DNA of 64,000 bases from Phycisphaerales bacterium (GCA_007693785.1 RECY01000026.1:248001-312000); one strand, 5' to 3'. Counted from the first letter of the stretch, positions 26,095 to 34,200 are shown. The notes: a model not told the origin generated them from the sequence alone. Translations and numbers: made by a program.

Positions 26095-27036
26095 ATGGGC
26101 ACACTCAGGCACGGCATATCGCAGAGTAGTCAACCCCTCGCTCTCGCGATCCTCATCGCCGCCCTCTGGCTGTCGCCGATGCTCATCAATGCCGCGGTCG
26201 TCCTGTCGCAGAAGCCCGCCAGTGTCGAGGCGGTCCGGTTGCCCGCGACGATCGCCGGCGCGGTCTATCCCGGCGAGGCGTGGCGCCCTCCGGTCACTGA
26301 AGGGTGCTACACGATGCCCTCGCCCCGCTCGACGCACTTCGGCGTGACGCTCTGGTCCCCGTTCGATTACTCGGCCTGGTCGCCGCGCCCGCTCCGCGAG
26401 GCCGGGCTCGACGCTCTCAACACGCTCATCTTCTCCGGCGTGCTCGCGATCGTGCTCTTCACGCACGCCCTGCTCGCCTACGGCGTCGCGCGATGCTTCG
26501 AGTCGGTGCGTCTGCGCATCGGCCCGCTCGCGGCCGGGCGCATCATCTGCGAGATCGCGGTCCGCTCGGTGCCGTGGATCGCGCTCGCCGGCGTGCTGTT
26601 CGTCGCGTCGTGGATCTTCTGGCTCCACGCCCAGAACGTCGCGATCAACACCCGGTACGTCAATGCCGCGATCGTGCTTTCCCCCGCGACGATGCTCGCC
26701 GTCGCAGGCGGGGCCTACCTCCTCTGCATCGCGGCCCTGCTCCGCAGCAGCGAGTTGTGCCTCCAGCGCGCCTGGCGCCGCCACCTGAACGCCGACGCCC
26801 CGAAGCCCGTTCCCGAGCGTCGGTGTCTCGGGTGCGGGTACGACTGCGCCGCCGTCGCCGATCGGCTCTGCCCGGAGTGCGGGCGGTCGGTCCCGCTCGC
26901 CCGGACGTCGTACGCGATTGGTTGGCCGTGGCTTGGCGTGCTGACCCGTGCTCAGGCCCGCTGGTTGCGCCGGATCACGATGGTCATGCTCTTGAGCGCC
27001 CCCGCGGCGGTCGGCATGTTCGGCTATTTGTTCTGA
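26095..27036 (+). CDS. Membrane protein with C-terminal zinc ribbon
   Basis: A 313-residue protein of unknown function. It has hydrophobic segments near residues 15-37 (LALAILIAALWLSPMLINAAVVL), 108-132, 155-178, 190-215 and 290-310, and a ribbon CLGCGYDC...LCPECGR at about residues 243-265. The motif 'CxxCGYDxxx...CPECG' is a hallmark of many uncharacterised planctomycete membrane proteins. It is divergent from the ribbon protein at 25050-25994, which has the ribbon at the opposite end, so the two may be functionally paired (inference). Confidence 0.7.
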   Translation: MGTLRHGISQSSQPLALAILIAALWLSPMLINAAVVLSQKPASVEAVRLPATIAGAVYPGEAWRPPVTEGCYTMPSPRSTHFGVTLWSPFDYSAWSPRPLREAGLDALNTLIFSGVLAIVLFTHALLAYGVARCFESVRLRIGPLAAGRIICEIAVRSVPWIALAGVLFVASWIFWLHAQNVAINTRYVNAAIVLSPATMLAVAGGAYLLCIAALLRSSELCLQRAWRRHLNADAPKPVPERRCLGCGYDCAAVADRLCPECGRSVPLARTSYAIGWPWLGVLTRAQARWLRRITMVMLLSAPAAVGMFGYLF

Positions 27037-27071
27037 CGCCCCGACCCGTGCCCGCGCAGAGCGTTCCAATA

Positions 27072-27103
27072 AAAAACGCCCGTCGCCGGTGGGCGAACGG
27101 GCT
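27072..27103 (-). terminator. Intrinsic terminator (minus strand)
   Basis: On the minus strand GCCCGT pairs with ACGGGC around an inner hairpin and is followed by TTTTTTATT. It would end transcripts from the flgM-like gene, whose stop is about 160 bases away; the hairpin can also act on the convergent membrane-protein transcript. Confidence 0.65.
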
Positions 27104-27261
27104 GGGCAAAGAGTGTCTTGATGACTGGTGGCCCCGCCGAGGCGGGCCGAAGCCGACGATCGCGTCACACGCGCCGGACCACGAGGGCGTTCTCCGAGCA
27201 CCGAGATCTCAAATCCGAACTCCGAACTACGAGTTCAGAACCCTGAACCCTGAACCCCGCT

Positions 27262-27570
27262 TCAGGCGTCCGGCCAGCGCTGCTCCTCGTCGAACATCTG
27301 GTCCAGTGCCGTCTCCAGCTTCTCCGGCGTGTCGTACTGACCCGACGCGATCTCCGATCGCACACGCTGCACCAGATCCAATCGCACGTCCGGCAACTCC
27401 CGGGCCTTGCCCAGCAAACGAGCCCGATCCGAAAGCTCCGCACGGTCGCTCTCACGCACCACACGCGAGGGGCCCGACGCGTCCGTCCCAGGGCGAGCCC
27501 GGTCCGCACGCAGGTCCACCGCCTCCGTGCGGCCAATCATCCGTACATCTACACGAGATATGTCGCTCAC
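27262..27570 (-). CDS. FlgM-like anti-sigma-28 factor
   Basis: A 102-residue protein with the C-terminal FlgM pattern SDRAELSDRARLLGKARELPDVRLDLVQRVRSEIASGQYDTPEKLETALDQMFDE, spread over residues 40-95. FlgM holds the flagellar sigma factor FliA inactive until it is exported through the hook-basal body. GTG 27570 is chosen because GGAGG lies 8 bases upstream; an internal ATG at 27540 lacks such a site. No other flagellar structural gene is adjacent, but cheV, an HDOD protein and flagellin-glycosylation genes lie within 22 kb. It is divergent from a lipoprotein gene. Confidence 0.75.
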   Translation of the reverse strand: MSDISRVDVRMIGRTEAVDLRADRARPGTDASGPSRVVRESDRAELSDRARLLGKARELPDVRLDLVQRVRSEIASGQYDTPEKLETALDQMFDEEQRWPDA

Positions 27571-27868
27571 AGCACGCGCCTCCACCCGATCCCGCCGCCG
27601 ACGACCGCGGGCCGACGGGCTTTGTTCAAATCTGTCCCACATGGCCCGCTCTCCTCCGCTCCTTCATACGTATCGACGACCGCTCCCGATTCCCTCCAAT
27701 GACCATCACCGCACCACTTGAGCCCGATCCCCGCATCACACCGACAGATTTCGTCGTTATCCCCGAAAATGGTGTGAAACATTTTCTTTGAACACCAAAC
27801 AAATTTCAATCATCATGCCAATTATAGGACGAAAACCCCACACGATAAGCCCAAAAACGGTGGTAAAC
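27571..27868. promoter_or_regulatory. Divergent flgM/lipoprotein promoter region
   Basis: About 300 bases. The part from 27770 to 27900 is markedly AT-rich compared with the rest of the window (for example CAAATAAAATACAAAAAC at 27872-27889), which suggests promoter sequences. I could not identify a confident -35/-10 pair or a sigma-28 or sigma-54 site. Confidence 0.35.
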
Positions 27869-28849
27869 ATGCAACCAAATAAAATACAAAAACATCCGAT
27901 TCGAGCCCGGAATCCATCACACCCCGGGGGATCCTCCGGAGGTGCGATTCGCCCGCTTCGCCAAAGGGGTTTCCCGACCTTCCGGCAGCGACTCTCGTGC
28001 GCCCTGCACCGAACCCGGGCAGTCGGCACGAGCCTGTGCCTCATCGCCTGTCTCGCCCTCATCGCGCCCGCGATGACCGGCTGCGGCGGCGACGGACGCG
28101 CCAACGCTGACCGAGGCAATCAGCAGGGGGAACTCCGCGAGACCGGCGCCGCGCTCTTCGGCTCCGGGCAGGGGCGTGCCGCCCGGGCCGAGGGATGGTC
28201 GATCGTTCTCATCTCTTTCCGAGGGCAGGCCCGCGAGCAGACCGCGTCTGAAGCGCTCGAGCGCGTCCGGACCCGCGCCGGGCTTCCCGACGCCTACATC
28301 CAGCAACGCGGGGAGGACGTCTCGGCCGTCGCCTACGGGCGATACCCGAGCCCCGGCGCCGCCGCCGCCCAGCGCGATCTGGAACGCATCCGCCGAACCA
28401 CGATCGACGGCGGGCAGCCCTTCGCCAGCGCCTTCCTCGCCCCGCCGATCGTCACCGCCGAGCGAGGGCCCCTCCGCGAGCTCGACCTCCGCAACGCACG
28501 ATCGATCCACGGCTCCCAGGTCATCTACACCCTGCAGATCGGCGTCTACGACCCGGGCCCGAGCCCGGACGCGTCGGCGATCAACGAGTCGCAGCGCACC
28601 GCCGAGCAGGCCGCCGCCCAGCTCCGACGCGAGGGCGAGCTCGCCTTCTTCTATCACGGGCCCAACCGGAGCATGGTCACCGTCGGGCTCTACACCGAAC
28701 GCGACCACGGCGGGAGCTTCGGCGAAAGCCCCGAGCTCCAACGAGCCCGCGAGCAATTCCCCCACAACCTCTTGAACGGGCAGGCGATGCGCCTCCAGGG
28801 CGCGGCCGGCGCACGCCTCCAGCCCAGCTTCCTCGTCCAGGTGCCCTGA
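27869..28849 (+). CDS. Lipoprotein with SPOR-like repeats
   Basis: A 326-residue exported lipoprotein. A long basic n-region leads to CLIACLALIAPAMTGC, whose final Cys is a lipobox candidate. Two related segments follow (about residues 108-180 and 220-310), each with a beta-alpha pattern like SPOR domains, which bind denuded peptidoglycan glycans: WSIVLISFRGQ...ALERVRTRAGLPDAYIQQRGEDVSAVAYGRY is the first, and VIYTLQIGVYDPG... the second. The start is uncertain: ATG 27869 leaves an unusually long 50-residue n-region, and an in-frame ATG at 27788 would make it longer still. It is monocistronic. Confidence 0.65.
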   Translation: MQPNKIQKHPIRARNPSHPGGSSGGAIRPLRQRGFPTFRQRLSCALHRTRAVGTSLCLIACLALIAPAMTGCGGDGRANADRGNQQGELRETGAALFGSGQGRAARAEGWSIVLISFRGQAREQTASEALERVRTRAGLPDAYIQQRGEDVSAVAYGRYPSPGAAAAQRDLERIRRTTIDGGQPFASAFLAPPIVTAERGPLRELDLRNARSIHGSQVIYTLQIGVYDPGPSPDASAINESQRTAEQAAAQLRREGELAFFYHGPNRSMVTVGLYTERDHGGSFGESPELQRAREQFPHNLLNGQAMRLQGAAGARLQPSFLVQVP

Positions 28850-28892
28850 AAAGGCCGCACGGTCTGGGGCAATCGCTCGCCGGCAGCACCGG

Positions 28893-30113
28893 TCAGTACG
28901 CGCACCGTTTTCGCAAGCGGGCCGGATCTCGCGGGTCGGCCGTCGCCAGCAGCGCCGCGATCCGCGCCCCAGCCTGCCCGTCGCCATAAGGATGGCGGCT
29001 GCGCCCGCGGTCCATCGCCCGCGCCTCGCGGATCGCCCCCGCGATCCGTTCCGGGTGATCACTCGGCGTGTGGACGACCGACCCCGGCCGCTCCCGCCCC
29101 CCCTGGCGCGGGCCGATATCGACCGCCGCCAGCCCCAGCACCGACGCCTCGATCAGCCCGCTCGAGCTATTCCCAACCAGCACCCCGCGCGGGTCGCCCG
29201 CGAGCCGCTTGAGCAGCGCGACGAACTGCCCCCTCGGCAGATGCTCCAGCAGGCGAACCCGGGGCGACGCGCCGGGAGCCGCCGCCGCCTCGAGCGCCCG
29301 CGCCACGCCCGTCCGCCCGGCGTCGTGGTTGGGCATGAGCGCGAGCACGCGTTCGGAAGCCGCGCACGCCGCCTCGAGCACGTTCGACGCGCTCAATTCT
29401 TCTTCCTCGTCGTGTCGCCCGATCGGGTGGAAGAGCACGACGATCTCCGGGCGGCCCAGCTCGTCGTACGCCGCGTCGCTCGCGGGCTCGATCCCCGCCA
29501 GCCCGTCGGCGGCCGGGCTCCCCACGGTGTGGACGTCCTCCGCACGCTCGCCCATGCGGCGCAAGCGGTCGGCGCTGGTCTCGGTCGCCGCCAGGTGCAG
29601 GTGGCTCAGCTTGGTGATCGCGTGGCGCATCGCCTCGTCGGCCACGCCCTCGGCCCGGTCGCCGCCGTGGACGTGCGCCACGGCGTACCCCCCGATCGAT
29701 GCCGCACTCGCCGCGGCGAACGCCTCGATCCGGTCCCCCAGCACCAGCACCCAGTCCGGACGCAGACGCTCGAACGACCGCCCGAACCGCGCGATCCCCA
29801 CGCCGACGGCCCGCACGTCGTCCGCCCGCGTCCGCCTGCCCGGGGTCTGCATCGGCACCGCGTCGGCGATCCGATCTGGGAACGCCTCCTTCACCTCGCG
29901 AAACGTCAACGCCGGTGGGAGCAGGTGCGTCCCCGACGCCACGATCGCCAGCTCCAGCCGCGGCTCCGCCTCGACCGCCCGCATCACCGGCGCCAGCAAC
30001 CCGAATTCCGCGCGCGTCCCCGTCACCACCGCCACACGACGAGGCCCCGACGCGGGCGAGCCGTGCTCCGGACGAATCGCGGGCTCTTCACCCGACCAAC
30101 CCTGACTAATCAT
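28893..30113 (-). CDS. UDP-N-acetylglucosamine 2-epimerase, NeuC-like
   Basis: A 406-residue GT-B-fold enzyme. The N-terminal VAVVTGTRAEFGLLAPVMRAV (read across residues 27-47), DWVLVLGDRIEAFAAA, AHVHGGDRAEGVADEAMRHAITKLSHLHLAAT, VGSPAAD, and the C-terminal GVLVGNSSSGLIEA identify the hydrolysing 2-epimerase group used to make sialic or legionaminic acid precursors (NeuC/NnaA/LegG). With the neuA- and neuB-like genes at 47-49 kb this completes a nonulosonic-acid route, though it lies about 17 kb away. TAGGAT is exactly 6 bases before ATG 30113, implying a leaderless mRNA. Substrate (free or diacetylated sugar) cannot be told. Confidence 0.85.
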   Translation of the reverse strand: MISQGWSGEEPAIRPEHGSPASGPRRVAVVTGTRAEFGLLAPVMRAVEAEPRLELAIVASGTHLLPPALTFREVKEAFPDRIADAVPMQTPGRRTRADDVRAVGVGIARFGRSFERLRPDWVLVLGDRIEAFAAASAASIGGYAVAHVHGGDRAEGVADEAMRHAITKLSHLHLAATETSADRLRRMGERAEDVHTVGSPAADGLAGIEPASDAAYDELGRPEIVVLFHPIGRHDEEEELSASNVLEAACAASERVLALMPNHDAGRTGVARALEAAAAPGASPRVRLLEHLPRGQFVALLKRLAGDPRGVLVGNSSSGLIEASVLGLAAVDIGPRQGGRERPGSVVHTPSDHPERIAGAIREARAMDRGRSRHPYGDGQAGARIAALLATADPRDPARLRKRCAY

Positions 30114-30119
30114 GCCGCG

Positions 30120-30125
30120 ATCCTA
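30120..30125 (-). promoter_or_regulatory. TANNNT -10 element of the NeuC-like gene
   Basis: On the minus strand TAGGAT is followed by exactly 6 bases and then ATG 30113. Confidence 0.5.
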
Positions 30126-30180
30126 CGGAACCCCAACCCCGAACACCCTCTGCCTTCCCCCGTTGCCCTTCCCCAATTGC

Positions 30181-30229
30181 CCTCCCCCGCTCCTGGCGGG
30201 GGAGGTGTCGGCGCAGCCGACGGAGGGGG
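30181..30229. repeat. Repeat family B, copy 3
   Basis: Same double-hairpin unit as 19573-19622, followed by CCGACCGGAAA. It lies upstream of the NeuC-like gene. Confidence 0.8.
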
Positions 30230-30254
30230 CCGACCGGAAATCAAAGCTTTGAAT

Positions 30255-30288
30255 GTGCCACGGACCTCTTCCGAGAGGTCAGTGCTCC
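30255..30288. repeat. Hairpin repeat family A, copy 5 (hybrid stem)
   Basis: Left arm CACGGACCTCT matches copy 4 while the right arm AGAGGTCAGTG matches copy 2, so one pair of the stem is mismatched. This looks like a recombinant of two variants. Confidence 0.75.
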
Positions 30289-30352
30289 GGGCCGCCTCTC
30301 CCCCTTCTCTGCACGCCGCCCCACAACCCAGCATCGAAGGAAACAGAGACCC

Positions 30353-30387
30353 GGAAGCACTGACCTTGCAGACAAGGTCAGTGGCAC
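30353..30387. repeat. Hairpin repeat family A, copy 6 (inverted)
   Basis: GGAAGCACTGACCTTG, loop CAGA, then CAAGGTCAGTGGCAC; almost identical to copy 3 and the reverse complement of copy 7. It begins 98 bases after the start of copy 5. Confidence 0.8.
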
Positions 30388-30446
30388 AGTTCGCGAGCGC
30401 ACCCACTTTCCCTTTGCGACTCTCTTCCTTGGCGCTCTCAAACAAC

Positions 30447-30473
30447 CACGGCCCGGCGAGACGCCGGGCCGTG
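30447..30473 (-). terminator. Terminator hairpin after the 30504-31058 gene
   Basis: A perfect 12-bp GC-rich stem (CACGGCCCGGCG) with an AGA loop, 30 bases beyond the stop of the minus-strand gene. On the minus strand it is followed by a T-rich stretch (GGTTGTTTG). Confidence 0.6.
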
Positions 30474-30503
30474 TGCCGTGGTGAATGGTGTGGGGGTGAA
30501 CCC

Positions 30504-31058
30504 TTACGCCGCCCGGCGTGCGGCCGCCTCTTCGGCCGCCAGTTCCGCGTCCAGCTCGTCCTCGGGCTTGCGGAACCGGCGCGACCAGCCCTGCGGGCGC
30601 ACCGCGCTCGGCGCATCGCTTCGTTCGCGCCAGTCCTCGGCCCGCGGCAGGTTCAGCTCGCTCGCCATCGTCTTCCGATACCCGAGCAGGCGGATCACCT
30701 CCAAGACGTCCGTCCAGGTCGGGAACGTCACCTGGTTCGCCTTCTTGAACTCGTCGATCGCCACCAGGAACAGGAACTGCTCCGGCGTCATCTCGCCTTC
30801 TTCGGCACGCTTGGTGAAGTCGCTCAGCCGACGCCCCGGCCCGCGACGACGCTCGAGGCCCGTCGCCCCGCCGACGCCGCCCGAGGCGGAGGCCGACGAC
30901 GCGTTTGGGCTCGCCTGGAGCTTCTGACGCTGGGCCTCGATCTCGCGCCGGTCGAGCCCGGTGCGCCGGTCCAGCACGCCGCCGGGGCCAAGCTCGGCGT
31001 CCGGGCTTGTGCCCGGGCGTGCGGGGTTGCGCTCGTTCTGGTTCTTGGGCCTCGCCAT
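30504..31058 (-). CDS. Conserved hypothetical protein
   Basis: A 184-residue protein that I cannot assign to a named family. The first 75 residues are polar and low in complexity with paired basic motifs (LDRRTGLDRREIEAQRQ, GLERRRGPGRRLSDF). The middle (about 85-130) is a compact helical segment, MTPEQFLFLVAIDEFKKANQ then FPTWTDVLEVIRLLGYRKT, that looks like a conserved domain, perhaps a small helix-turn-helix-like fold. The end is again charged (DELDAELAAEEAAARRAA). It lies 70 bases downstream of an acidic protein in the same direction and ends at a strong terminator hairpin. Confidence 0.65.
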   Translation of the reverse strand: MARPKNQNERNPARPGTSPDAELGPGGVLDRRTGLDRREIEAQRQKLQASPNASSASASGGVGGATGLERRRGPGRRLSDFTKRAEEGEMTPEQFLFLVAIDEFKKANQVTFPTWTDVLEVIRLLGYRKTMASELNLPRAEDWRERSDAPSAVRPQGWSRRFRKPEDELDAELAAEEAAARRAA

Positions 31059-31128
31059 GGCGCGCGTCCTCCCCGGGCCTGATCGCCCGGGGTGCGCCCG
31101 CCGAACGCGGGCCCTCGCGGCTCAGGCC

Positions 31129-31467
31129 TCAGAGGTCGTCATCGTCCAGATCCTCGTCCCCGTCGAGGTCGTCCTCTTCCTCCTCGTCCTCGAGCAGGTC
31201 GTCATCGTCAAACTCGTCCTCATCCTCAAAACCGTCGTCGTCCTCCTCGTCGTCGTCGACGAGGAAGTCTTCGTCCTCGTCCTCCTCGTCCTCAAGCGCG
31301 CCCGCGGGCAGCACCGCGAGCCCGAGAACCCCGCCGGCCCCCACCCCGTCGGTGGGGGACCAGCGCGACACGCCCCACGGGTCCGTCGGCTCCAGCCCCG
31401 CCCCGGGCGCGAACCCCGAGCCGAACACGCCGGACGACCACGAACGCTCGATCCACACGTCTGCCAT
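31129..31467 (-). CDS. Small protein with acidic C-terminal tail
   Basis: A 112-residue protein of unknown function. The first half (MADVWIERSWSSGVFGSGFAPGAG) is neutral and Gly-rich; the second half (about residues 60-112) is almost entirely Asp and Glu with a few Phe and Leu. Such tails bind basic partners or cations. The predicted pI is very low (by inspection). ATG 31467 is chosen; an in-frame ATG at 31497 would add ten residues. It is co-directional with the basic-motif protein at 30504-31058, raising the possibility of a complex (inference). Confidence 0.5.
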   Translation of the reverse strand: MADVWIERSWSSGVFGSGFAPGAGLEPTDPWGVSRWSPTDGVGAGGVLGLAVLPAGALEDEEDEDEDFLVDDDEEDDDGFEDEDEFDDDDLLEDEEEEDDLDGDEDLDDDDL

Positions 31468-31702
31468 CGTCGTCACCCGTTGATTTCCATTCCCCATCCG
31501 AACCACCAGAACCCGGCACCCCGCCGACGACCCGCGACCGTCGCAAGCCGACACCGCGCTCCCCTCCCCGCGGCGCGGTCAGGGTAGCCACCCCGCGGGT
31601 CGCCGTACATTACGGATCCGACGCCCGCTGTCAACGACCAACCCTCGCAATCCATTCACCGCCCGTCCACGCGCCCCGAGCCCCCGCGCTCGAGCCAACC
31701 CC

Positions 31703-31708
31703 TACACT
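31703..31708 (+). promoter_or_regulatory. TANNNT -10 element of the 31717 gene
   Basis: TACACT ends 8 bases before ATG 31717, predicting a 5' leader of about 2 bases. The same hexamer is used upstream of dprA. Confidence 0.45.
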
Positions 31709-31716
31709 CTCGCCGC

Positions 31717-32244
31717 ATGCCCGGCGAACCCGACACACACCCCAAGCACGAGCACCCGCCCACGGGCTTCAAGCCCCTCGCCGGCCTGCTCGCCTGCGCA
31801 CTCCCCGGGCTCGGGCACCTCTACCTCGGGCAAACCCGGCGGGCCCTGGCGATCGGCGCCGGCGTGCTCGGGCTCTTCTTCCTCGGCGTGTTCATCGGCG
31901 GCATCGACAGCGTGGACAGGCGGGAGGACCCCCTCTGGTTCCTCGGCCAGGCCGTCGTCGGGCCCGTCGCCTTCATCACCGATCGCGTGCACCAGCAACA
32001 CTTCAAAGTCGTGGACGACGGGTGGCTCCGCTCGGCTTGGCCGCACGAGGCCCGCGAGCCCGACGCCTCTCCACGCCTCGTCGACCCCACCAACCCCGCC
32101 GACCGACCCCCGAGCGTCAAGGGCGTCGCCAAGACCAACGAGCTCGGCACGCTCTTCACCACCCTCGCCGGCTTCCTCAACCTCATCGTCATCCTCGACG
32201 CGCTCATGCCCCCGCTGCACCGCCTCCGCGAGGGGCGTGCATGA
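31717..32244 (+). CDS. Small membrane protein, probably DUF6677-type
   Basis: A 175-residue membrane protein. The segment GLLACALPGLGHLYLGQTRRALAIGAGVLGLFFLGVF (residues about 23-60) resembles TM2-like and planctomycete DUF6677 proteins, in which a Gly-Tyr/His-Leu-Gly turn links two helices. A third hydrophobic segment lies near the C-terminus (ELGTLFTTLAGFLNLIVILDAL). The function is unknown. Its stop overlaps the start of the following small membrane protein as ATGA, so the two are co-translated. Confidence 0.65.
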   Translation: MPGEPDTHPKHEHPPTGFKPLAGLLACALPGLGHLYLGQTRRALAIGAGVLGLFFLGVFIGGIDSVDRREDPLWFLGQAVVGPVAFITDRVHQQHFKVVDDGWLRSAWPHEAREPDASPRLVDPTNPADRPPSVKGVAKTNELGTLFTTLAGFLNLIVILDALMPPLHRLREGRA

Positions 32245-32528
32245 TCACCCCTCGCATCCACGCGCTCGCCTTCGACTACCGACCGTTCATCGATCCCGTC
32301 GACGTCTGGATCCCGTGGATCCACGACGCGTGGGTCTTCCTGCTCATCCCCCTCGCCTTCGGCATCAGCGTCGTGTACCGCGCCATCCGCGTGGAGGACA
32401 TGCGCGACTTTTGGCCCAGCGTGCTCAAGATGACCGCCCAGGTCGTCCTCGGCATCATCGCTCTCGCCCTGGCGGGCTACATCTTCGTGCTCGTGCTGCT
32501 GCCGCTGCTCATGCCGATGCCGGGGTGA
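32241..32528 (+). CDS. Small two-helix membrane protein
   Basis: A 95-residue protein with two transmembrane segments (WIHDAWVFLLIPLAFGISVVY, split around residues 26-46, and MTAQVVLGIIALALAGYIFVLVLLPLL around 64-90). ATG 32241 overlaps the previous stop by four bases. Not recognised as a named family. It is probably a partner of the protein encoded upstream, since the pair is overlapping and monocistronic. Confidence 0.65.
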   Translation: MITPRIHALAFDYRPFIDPVDVWIPWIHDAWVFLLIPLAFGISVVYRAIRVEDMRDFWPSVLKMTAQVVLGIIALALAGYIFVLVLLPLLMPMPG

Positions 32529-32548
32529 GAAGAGCGCGGAACTCAGAA

Positions 32549-32629
32549 CTCGGAGCAGCGGATCGGATCGCGCAGCGGTCACGGTGCGACGCGATACGCC
32601 CATCGCGCCATCCGATCCGCTGCTCCGAG
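32549..32629. repeat. Long inverted repeat between convergent genes
   Basis: Two perfect 20-bp arms (32549-32568 and 32610-32629) face each other across 41 bases; the similarity continues outward with small gaps into CTCAGA/TCTGAG. The loop has further self-complementary stretches. It could end transcripts from both the small membrane-protein gene and the terminase gene, or be a remnant of a small mobile palindrome. Confidence 0.7.
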
Positions 32630-32646
32630 CTCCGAGCTCTGAGCGA

Positions 32647-34200
32647 TCACAAGTAGCTCCCCACCCGCGCCGCTTGCGTCTCCGCGTTCTGCACCATGTA
32701 GCGCAGCGCGTCCACCGCGTGGTCGTGCCCGTCCTTTTCCGGCTTCAATTCGTGCGGGCGGTCCGCGGGGTAGTGGTACCGCTCCAGGCACTCGATCAGG
32801 CGCGCGCACCGGCGGTGCACAAACAGGCGCGGCTCGCCCGCCGCCGGCTTCAGACGACCGCGCACGAGCTGGATCCCCTCGTGCAGGCCGATTTTGCGGG
32901 AGCGCACCCGCAGCCCCGCCCGGCTGAGCACCTGCACCGGGCTGAGGCCCGTCTGGTCGTTGCGCTGCCGCCCGGCCGGGTCGACGCCGATCCACGCGAG
33001 CGTCGGCATCCCGCACTCCACGATCGCCGCGACGTGCTCACCGAGCACGACCTCCGTCTCCACGCGCTCGAACGCGACGAAGATCGCCCCGTCCCCCGGG
33101 CGCACGCACGCCCAGAGCACGACCGTCGCCCCGCGGTAGCCGAAGTCCATCCCTCCGATCCACGCCCATTGCTCGCGCCCCGGCGGCAGGCTGTCGATCA
33201 CGTGCACGCGCGGGTCGAACTCCGGCAGCACCGCGTGCGTCCGCGTCGGGCGCAGGCAGAGCATCTCCGCCTCCCACACCGGCAGGCCGACGCGCGCCTT
33301 CATGTCGATCGCGTCGCGCACCGAGACGTGCCCCGCGGGCGCGCCCGCGCCGTCGCGCGCCTTCGCCCGCCCCGCGCACTCGCCGAGGAGCGGGCAGTCG
33401 CCCTGCAGATCCCCGTCGCCCTTGCACGCGCGCACGCGGTCGTCGCACGCGCCGAGCACGTCGACCACGCCCCACTTGAACAGGCGTCGTTGCCCTTCGG
33501 CGCACGTTTTGACCAGGTCGAACATGAGCCCGTGGGGGATGTGCATCGTGCTGAGGCACTCGACGCTGCCGCGGACGCCGAGCGCGTCGGGCGTCGGGAT
33601 CGCGCTCGACCGCGTCACGAGCTGGGCGGCCTCCCACACGAGCGGGTCGAACAGCTCGACCTCGTCGCACCGCAGCTTCTGCACGCGTGTGCCGCGAACG
33701 GACGCTTGGCTCTGCGCCAGGATCTCGGCCCGCCCGCCCGTCGTCAGGCGCACGCGCTTCTCCGTGATCCGCCCGTCCACCAGGGGCGCCAGGTGTTCGC
33801 GCTCGAAGAGCGCCCGCAGGTGCTCGTGCATGCGGCGCGACTGCTCCAGCGAGCCGCCGAGGACGCGAACCTCGATGCCGGGCTTAAAAATCAGATCGAG
33901 CGCCGTCGCGACCGCGCCGAGGAACGTCTTGCCCCCGCCGCGGTTGGCCCAGACGACACAATCGATCGGTCCGTCGTCGCGCTGGTACGCCCCGTCGAAG
34001 CCCGTCGCCGGCTCGAGCTCGGGCGCGAACGAGCCGCGACCTTCGAAGTAGGCGTGCGCGACGTAGTCGAACGGCGCCTGGTGCCCGCCGATGAGCGCTT
34101 CGCGCGCCAGCGTGACGCCGAAGGCGCAGCGCACGAACGCGTGCAGCTCGTCCCGCGTCCGCGGCGGGGCCTTCGGGTCCACCTCGAACGCGGCGCTCAT
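32647..34200 (-). CDS. Phage-type terminase large subunit
   Basis: A 517-residue TerL-like protein. The packaging ATPase motor has Walker A WANRGGGKT (residues 84-92) and a probable Walker B ending in DE (179-180). The RNase-H-like nuclease domain shows acidic residues at MDFGY (D352), GVDPAG (D407) and DHAVDALRY (D493, D497). Between the two domains sits an unusual insertion with four cysteines (C252, C259, C269, C275), suggesting a zinc or Fe-S site. No portal, capsid, protease or tail genes are present. ATG 34200 overlaps the stop of the small ORF upstream as ATGA; the gene is the last of a five-gene run. TerL normally cuts and packages phage DNA; the role here is unknown. Confidence 0.85.
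   Translation of the reverse strand: MSAAFEVDPKAPPRTRDELHAFVRCAFGVTLAREALIGGHQAPFDYVAHAYFEGRGSFAPELEPATGFDGAYQRDDGPIDCVVWANRGGGKTFLGAVATALDLIFKPGIEVRVLGGSLEQSRRMHEHLRALFEREHLAPLVDGRITEKRVRLTTGGRAEILAQSQASVRGTRVQKLRCDEVELFDPLVWEAAQLVTRSSAIPTPDALGVRGSVECLSTMHIPHGLMFDLVKTCAEGQRRLFKWGVVDVLGACDDRVRACKGDGDLQGDCPLLGECAGRAKARDGAGAPAGHVSVRDAIDMKARVGLPVWEAEMLCLRPTRTHAVLPEFDPRVHVIDSLPPGREQWAWIGGMDFGYRGATVVLWACVRPGDGAIFVAFERVETEVVLGEHVAAIVECGMPTLAWIGVDPAGRQRNDQTGLSPVQVLSRAGLRVRSRKIGLHEGIQLVRGRLKPAAGEPRLFVHRRCARLIECLERYHYPADRPHELKPEKDGHDHAVDALRYMVQNAETQAARVGSYL

Noticed and set aside
31092-32528. 478-residue reading of the frame containing the small membrane protein
   Set aside because: Only the last 95 residues are protein-like; ATG 32241 overlaps the preceding stop and is the natural start.
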